From the NCBI GenBank assembly GCA_014305025.1, contig JACRTY010000055.1, positions 1-39,400 of the forward strand: DNA of 39,400 nt, in the 5' to 3' direction. The stretch is from Candidatus Nyctobacter psychrophilus. GTDB lineage: Bacteria; Vulcanimicrobiota; Vulcanimicrobiia; Vulcanimicrobiales; Vulcanimicrobiaceae. The position numbers and the translations under genes were made by a program. Below are positions 33,302 to 39,400 of this stretch, piece after piece; the first letter of the stretch is position 1, and every line of letters starts with the position of its first letter. The notes beneath the pieces are model-generated. The model was not told where the DNA came from and did not search any database. It saw nothing but the letters and a program-made list of their open reading frames with translations.

Positions 33302-35274
33302 GCGCCGCGCCCTTCCTATCGCTCGAAAGCGTTTTCTCCGCGGACGGGCCGTTGGCGCGCGCATTGTCGGGCTTCGAAGGGCGCCCGGGACAAGTTGCGA
33401 TGTCGCAGTTGATCGAACGTGGCTTTCTGGAAAGCGCGCACACGGTGGTCGAAGCCGGCACGGGCGTCGGCAAATCGCTCGCGTACCTGGTTCCGGCCTT
33501 GCGCAGCGGTAAGAAAGTCGTCGTGTCAACGGCGACGATCGCACTGCAAGAGCAACTCGTCAAGAAAGACATTCCGCTCGTCGTGGGCGCGCTCGGCATT
33601 CCGGCACGAGTCGAGTTGCTCAAGGGCCGCAATCACTACCTATGCCGCGCAAAACTCGACCGGCTGCGCACCGAACGTCTGGTGGCGCAAAGCGGAACGA
33701 TGGAAGCGATGTGGGACTGGGCCGACCGCACCGGCTCCGGCGATCGCGGCGAGTTACCGTTCGCGCCGCCGCCGCTCGAATGGGAAGCGCTCGACGCCGA
33801 CGCCGACGACTGCGTCGGCGAGTTTTGCGAGCGCTTTCGCGATTGCTGGTTCTTCACGCGCCGCGACGCCGCCAAGTACGCCGACCTTGTCGTCGTCAAC
33901 CACGCGCTGTTCTTTCTCGATGTGGCGCTTGGTGGAACGCTCTTGCCGGCCTACGATTACGTGATTCTCGATGAAGCGCACCAGTGCGAGCGCTGGGCCT
34001 CTGCCGCATTGACGGCGACGCTGTCGAGCGCCGGCGTCAACCGGTTGATGCGGCGCCTGCATCGCCATTATGCGTTGCCGGCGGAGTACGACGCCGAGAT
34101 CGATCATGGCATGCGCGGCTTGGCCGCGACCCTTGCGCGGGTTCCCGGCGAACGCTATCCGCTCGCTGCCAACGACGGCGCTCCCGATGCACTCGGAGCG
34201 TTGCAGCAGTCGTTCTACCGGCTCGAGAACTGGCTGTATGCGAATTGGCAGGCGTCGCTCAAACATCCGCCCGACAACGTCGCCGAAGCCGAACGTCGGC
34301 GCGAAAACGCATTGCGCGGCCTCCTCGCGCACATCGCGACGATCGACCGGACCGCCTTACCCAAGGATGAGGCGATCACGTGGGTCGAGCGCGGCGAACG
34401 CGACGGGCGGTACGAAATCAACAGCGCTCCGTTCGACGTCGCCGACTACCTGCGTACGACGTTGTTCGCGCGGGCGCAGAGCGTCGTGCTCACGAGCGCC
34501 ACGATTGCGACCGGCGGCTCGTTCGCGTTCCTGCGCCGCTCCCTCGGCGTCGATGAAGCGCAAGAGTACGTGGCGCCGTCTCCCTTCGATTATCGCGCGC
34601 AGGCGCGGCTGTTCATCGCGCCCGGCGACTGCAACCCCAAAGAGCCGCACTTCGCTCGTCGCGTGGCCCCGCTCGTTGAAGAGATCCTCGACGTAACGAG
34701 CGGTCGCGCGTTCGTCTTATTCACGTCGTACGCGCGCCTGCACGAAGTGTACGCGCTCGTGCGCGAGCGCATCCCGTTTCCCGTCAAGCTTCAAGGTGAA
34801 CTCCCGCGCGCGCACCTGCTGGACTGGTTTCGCCGCACGAACAATGCCGTGCTGTTCGCAACGAGCACCTTTTGGGAGGGCATCGACGTCGTCGGCGACC
34901 GGCTCTCATGCGTCATCATCGACCGCCTCCCATTTCCCTCGCCGGCCGACCCGCTCGTCGCCGCGCGCGTCGCAGCCATCGAATCCGCCGGCGGCCACAG
35001 CTTCGAAGACTACATGATCCCCTCCGCGATCGTGCGCCTCAAACAAGGCTTCGGCCGCCTCATCCGCACGAAAAGCGACCGCGGCCTCGTCGTTCTCCTG
35101 GATGGCCGCGCGGTCGCCATGCGCTACGGCGCGTCGATCATTGCCGCGTTACCGCCGGCCAAGCGCGTCACCGATCTCGCCGACGTTCGCGCGTTCTTTG
35201 ATGTCCGTCCGGTCCCGGGGGCGCAAGCCATAGATGAAGAACGAATACCCGATGGTGACGCACGACCGGATTGA
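33298..35274 (+). CDS. DinG-like ATP-dependent DNA helicase
   Basis: The 658-residue superfamily 2 helicase belongs to the XPD/DinG type. Walker A is EAGTGVGKS (52-60), motif Ia is VVVSTATIALQEQL, DEAH is at 225-228, and the C-terminal half has LFATSTFWEGIDVVGD and RLKQGFGRLIRT. Four cysteines between motifs I and II (C116, C172, C177, C183) form the likely [4Fe-4S] site. The TTG start overlaps the rhomboid stop by four bases, and the DUF433 gene begins inside its last 41 bases. Such enzymes unwind D-loops, R-loops or G-quadruplexes. There is no N-terminal exonuclease domain. Confidence 0.9.
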   Translation: MSAAPFLSLESVFSADGPLARALSGFEGRPGQVAMSQLIERGFLESAHTVVEAGTGVGKSLAYLVPALRSGKKVVVSTATIALQEQLVKKDIPLVVGALGIPARVELLKGRNHYLCRAKLDRLRTERLVAQSGTMEAMWDWADRTGSGDRGELPFAPPPLEWEALDADADDCVGEFCERFRDCWFFTRRDAAKYADLVVVNHALFFLDVALGGTLLPAYDYVILDEAHQCERWASAALTATLSSAGVNRLMRRLHRHYALPAEYDAEIDHGMRGLAATLARVPGERYPLAANDGAPDALGALQQSFYRLENWLYANWQASLKHPPDNVAEAERRRENALRGLLAHIATIDRTALPKDEAITWVERGERDGRYEINSAPFDVADYLRTTLFARAQSVVLTSATIATGGSFAFLRRSLGVDEAQEYVAPSPFDYRAQARLFIAPGDCNPKEPHFARRVAPLVEEILDVTSGRAFVLFTSYARLHEVYALVRERIPFPVKLQGELPRAHLLDWFRRTNNAVLFATSTFWEGIDVVGDRLSCVIIDRLPFPSPADPLVAARVAAIESAGGHSFEDYMIPSAIVRLKQGFGRLIRTKSDRGLVVLLDGRAVAMRYGASIIAALPPAKRVTDLADVRAFFDVRPVPGAQAIDEERIPDGDARPD

Positions 35275-35476
35275 GATCAATCCCGAGGTGATGCTCGACA
35301 AACCCGTCATCCGTGGTACGCGGATAACCGTTGAGCACATCCTCCGCAGGCTGTCCGAGGGCGCATCGGCCGAAGAACTCGTCGCCGGACATCCACGTTT
35401 GGATGTGCGGGATATTAGTGCTGCGCAGGCTTACGCTGCAGACTACCTCGCGAATGAAGAAATAGTGTTCGCTTAA
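35234..35476 (+). CDS. DUF433 domain protein, antitoxin-like
   Basis: The 80-residue protein matches DUF433 closely: IEINPEVMLDKPVIRGTRIT (13-32), VEHILRRLSEGASAEELVAGHP and DISAAQAYAADYL. The fold is a small winged helix. DUF433 genes are usually the antitoxin half of pairs with a DUF5615 PIN-like toxin just downstream. That partner is not found here; the following DNA is decayed. The first ATG lies inside dinG, and a second at 35252 is possible. It may be an orphan or have become a general regulator. Confidence 0.82.
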   Translation: MKNEYPMVTHDRIEINPEVMLDKPVIRGTRITVEHILRRLSEGASAEELVAGHPRLDVRDISAAQAYAADYLANEEIVFA

Positions 35477-35640
35477 CCAGGACTCTTCGTCGCGCCCGGT
35501 TCGTGAAAAGCGTGCGCAGCTGGACCGAAGCCGAGCGCGAAGACGGTCACGACATACCGGCGCCCTCAATCGTCACGACGAAAGCCGTGGAAGTTCTCGT
35601 CGCTTGAGCCGCTACGGTAGCGAACCGTCGCGGTTCACCG
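35477..35640 (+). other. Post-DUF433 gap with a short tail-like frame
   Basis: No gene is certain here. A plus-strand frame from GTG 35503 reads KSVRSWTEAEREDGHDIPAP and ends SIVTTKAVEVLVA at 35607; it looks like the last 34 residues of a lost protein. No trace of a DUF5615/PIN toxin is recognisable. Two five-base hairpins lie near 35610-35640. Confidence 0.3.
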
Positions 35641-35991
35641 GCCCGTTTCTGCAGTGACCTTTTTCAGGCTGGTGAAAAGCGGCCACGCGGCCTAAGGCTC
35701 CGTCGCGCGGCGGACCGAATTGCTCGCCATGAACGAGATATCGCCGGCGCAACGCGAACGCATTCTGGACCTCTTGCGCAAAGGACGCTCGCTCCGCGCA
35801 ATCGAGGCCGAGACCGGCCACCGCCGCGAGACGATCGGCCGGTACGGCCGTGAGGCGGGGCTCCTGACTCCGGTAAGGCGGCAGACCCGGCGCGAAGGAT
35901 CAACACCGTCTTCGTCCCTGCGCATCTGCGCGCCAGCGCCGAGCACCCATCGATCGACTCATCGCATCTTCCGCCGAAGCCGCATCGTCGC
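35641..35991 (+). pseudogene. Truncated IS21-type transposase start with element left end
   Basis: GTGACCTTTTTCAGGCTGGT followed by GAAAAGCGGCCACG (about 35655-35690) looks like the leader and terminal repeat region found before istA in IS21-family elements. ATG 35729 then encodes MNEISPAQRERILDLLRKG and RSLRAIEAETGHRRETIGRY, the helix-turn-helix N-terminus of IstA-like transposases. Similarity ends within about 60-85 codons of a roughly 500-residue enzyme, and the frame runs out at the epimerase start. No istB or right end is present. Confidence 0.65.
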
Positions 35992-36984
35992 GTGAAAACG
36001 CTCATCCTCGGCGGAACAACGTTTTTAGGACGACACCTAGCTCGGATGCTCGTCGAGCGCGGACATCAGACGGCGATCTTCACCCGTGGTCGTGAACCCG
36101 GCGACCAGACGCTGGTGCTCGATCGCTACGTTGGTGAGCGCGACGGCGGGCTTGCTGCCGTCCCGCGCGACGGCTGGGACGCCGTCATCGATACAAGCGG
36201 CTACGTCCCCGCCATCGTGGCAGCATCATGCGCCCACCTCGCATCGGCGGGTCGCTACCTCTTCACGTCATCGATCTCGGTGTACGATCCGACCTTTCCC
36301 GTTCACGGCGACGGCCACGCACCCTATACGCCACGTATCGCGGACCGGCCCGACGACGATCCCGAGAAGTACGGGCCTTCGAAAAGACGCTCGGAGGACG
36401 TTGTCCGCGCCGTCTTCGATGAGCGGGCGCTGCTTGTACGTCTCGGGCTTCTCGTCGGGCCGTACGATCCCACGAACCGCTTCACGTACTGGGTCGATCG
36501 CTTCGCCGAGGGCGGCGACGTCGTCGTGCCTGGACCGGCAGAGCGGTACGTCCAGTTCATCGACGTGCGCGACGCCGCCGCGTTCATGATCCGCCTTCTC
36601 GAAGAGGGGCGTTCCGGAATCTACGATGTTAATGGGCCGCTTAAAACCATAACGATGCGGGCCCTCGTAAAGGCGGCGGTGGAGACGCTGCAGGCCGACG
36701 CAAACGTCGTGTGGGTCGATGAACGCTTTCTCGAAATGAACGGCATTACCGGATGGGTTGACTTGCCGTTGTGGCTCGGGCCCTCGCACGGAATGCCCGG
36801 TTTCATGAGCACCAACATCGATCGTGCCCTGGCCGACGGTCTTTCCCTACGGCCGCTCGACCAGACGATCCGCGATACGCGCGCTTGGTCGAGCACCTGC
36901 TCCGATTGCGTCTCACGTGAATCGCGAGCCGGGATCACGCGCGAACGAGAGCGAGACATACGTGCTGCCTGGATTGCCGGATGA
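35992..36984 (+). CDS. NAD-dependent epimerase/reductase (extended SDR)
   Basis: The 330-residue protein begins at GTG 35992 with KTLILGGTTFLGRHLAR, a variant of the dinucleotide-binding GxxGxxG of extended short-chain dehydrogenases. VIDTSGYVP, YLFTSSISVY (89-98) and Y127-x3-K131 (YGPSK) give the catalytic Ser-Tyr-Lys set. The C-terminus GITRERERDIRAAW is typical of a group of bacterial proteins related to isoflavone reductase and to chloroplast RNA-binding CSP41. The substrate is unknown. The first base pairs lie in the debris of the IS21 remnant, so its promoter may come from there. The closing 40 residues look slightly irregular. Confidence 0.8.
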   Translation: MKTLILGGTTFLGRHLARMLVERGHQTAIFTRGREPGDQTLVLDRYVGERDGGLAAVPRDGWDAVIDTSGYVPAIVAASCAHLASAGRYLFTSSISVYDPTFPVHGDGHAPYTPRIADRPDDDPEKYGPSKRRSEDVVRAVFDERALLVRLGLLVGPYDPTNRFTYWVDRFAEGGDVVVPGPAERYVQFIDVRDAAAFMIRLLEEGRSGIYDVNGPLKTITMRALVKAAVETLQADANVVWVDERFLEMNGITGWVDLPLWLGPSHGMPGFMSTNIDRALADGLSLRPLDQTIRDTRAWSSTCSDCVSRESRAGITRERERDIRAAWIAG

Positions 36985-37159
36985 AGTGGCTCAGAAGCGC
37001 TTTGCAGGTCGATGTCATCACTGAAAATTTCGCGGTTCCTCAAACACGTTCCGCGTGACCGCCAAGCGCCGGAATCGCCTACGGCGTTTTCGAGAGCGGT
37101 CGAACGCGCCGTCGACCGTGGGCTTTTTGATGAAGGCGCCCATAGTGAAGCGCAAAGCG
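36985..37159. other. Convergent gap between epimerase and acs
   Basis: About 175 bases between two convergent genes. I see no gene, and no hairpin strong enough to call a terminator. Confidence 0.35.
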
Positions 37160-39127
<1,968 letters not shown>

Positions 39128-39185
39128 GTGGGGCGCTTGGTGCTCCGCCGGCTGCGCCCTCCTCGTGGCGCGCGAGATGTCCTAG

Positions 39186-39347
39186 CAGCTTGCGGAAAAA
39201 CTCCCAGCGCCATCTCGGGCCCGACTGTTCCGCCGAAAGCTTCGTCGCTCTTCGGTCACGAAGCTACGGCTTCGCTCCCTCATCGCTCCTCGTTTCGACG
39301 AAACATTCGGGCCCGATCTGGACACCGCGAGTTTTTCCGCAAGCTGC
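39186..39347. mobile_element. Second MITE, TA-flanked, upstream of acs
   Basis: The element is 162 bp with perfect 20-base inverted repeats (left end gcagcttgcggaaaaactc, right end its reverse complement). TA at 39184-39185 and at 39348-39349 mark the duplication, again within a CTAG target. The interior is non-coding, with nested short palindromes (GGGCCCGA near 39219 with TCGGGCCC near 39308, and AAGCTTCG-type hairpins). The ends differ from those of the 9103 MITE but share the aGCTTGCGG-like core. A different IS630- or mariner-like transposase may act on it. Confidence 0.75.
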
Positions 39348-39383
39348 TAGGAGCCCGTCGGGGTTTCGCCGCTTGATTTGTGC

Positions 39384-39400
39384 TATAGTGTAAGCAATGA
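39384..39400 (+). promoter_or_regulatory. Possible -10 box of a gene beginning at the window edge
   Basis: TATAGT (39384-39389), the same -10 hexamer as the tRNA-fMet promoter, lies eight bases before an ATG at 39397. No good -35 is found at 17 bases, so this is only suggestive. The gene, if real, runs out of the window. Confidence 0.25.

Noticed and set aside
39186..39347. MITE region as a CRISPR or terminator array
   Set aside because: There is only one pair of inverted repeats and no direct repeats with regular spacers. TA flanks explain it better as a transposon.

Overview
This 39.4 kb window is a stretch of chromosome from a high-GC bacterium. Most genes are packed, often with stop/start overlaps and GTG or TTG starts, and little DNA is wasted outside a few decayed patches. 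An initiator tRNA with an encoded CCA end and a consensus sigma-70 promoter shows an ordinary bacterial expression system. A PstS with a Sec signal but no lipobox cysteine, a FtsX-type export system and a menaquinone-type UbiA enzyme suggest a diderm, respiring, free-living organism. The gene mix and a degenerate beta-propeller gene recall Eremiobacterota (WPS-2) or similar uncultured soil phyla. That placement is inference only; no marker gene in the window settles it.

Layout: an IS630-family insertion sequence (278-1392) sits in the stop codon of a membrane-anchored double-AAA Clp-like ATPase (minus strand). Next come a 7Fe ferredoxin and a run of overlapping genes: methyltransferase, FAD oxidoreductase, SRPBCC cyclase-like protein, beta-ketoacyl synthase and LolD-type ABC ATPase (3.5-8.0 kb). 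This run looks like a small biosynthesis-plus-export cluster. A decayed beta-propeller gene and a MITE separate it from a phosphoribosyltransferase and a large FtsX-like permease (9.3-12.5 kb). ChaB-like and AttH/CrtC-like genes, a 45-residue zinc-ribbon ORF, a NifU-domain protein and a UbiA prenyltransferase follow.

From 15.9 to 26.3 kb lies a phosphate island: Ppx/GppA phosphatase, PhoB-PhoR two-component system, an unrelated acyltransferase, a three-repeat Pho-box-like site, and pstS-pstC-pstA-pstB. Beyond these are wrecked genes for phosphoesterases and a phosphate-type MFS carrier. No phoU is present. The threonine degradation pair tdh and kbl brackets a small membrane gene (26.4-29.6 kb), followed by tRNA-fMet.

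Adenosine deaminase, a DtxR-type regulator, threonine synthase, a rhomboid protease, a DinG-like helicase and a DUF433 protein form one tightly overlapped operon (29.7-35.5 kb). An IS21-type left-end remnant, an NAD-dependent epimerase and acetyl-CoA synthetase close the window, with a second MITE upstream of acs.

Points of most interest: TA-flanked elements of the IS630 type that insert in CTAG at TAG stop codons and recreate the stop; the Clp variant lacking the ClpP-docking segment; the KAS/methyltransferase/oxidoreductase/cyclase cluster without its own carrier protein; and the eroded edge of the phosphate island.
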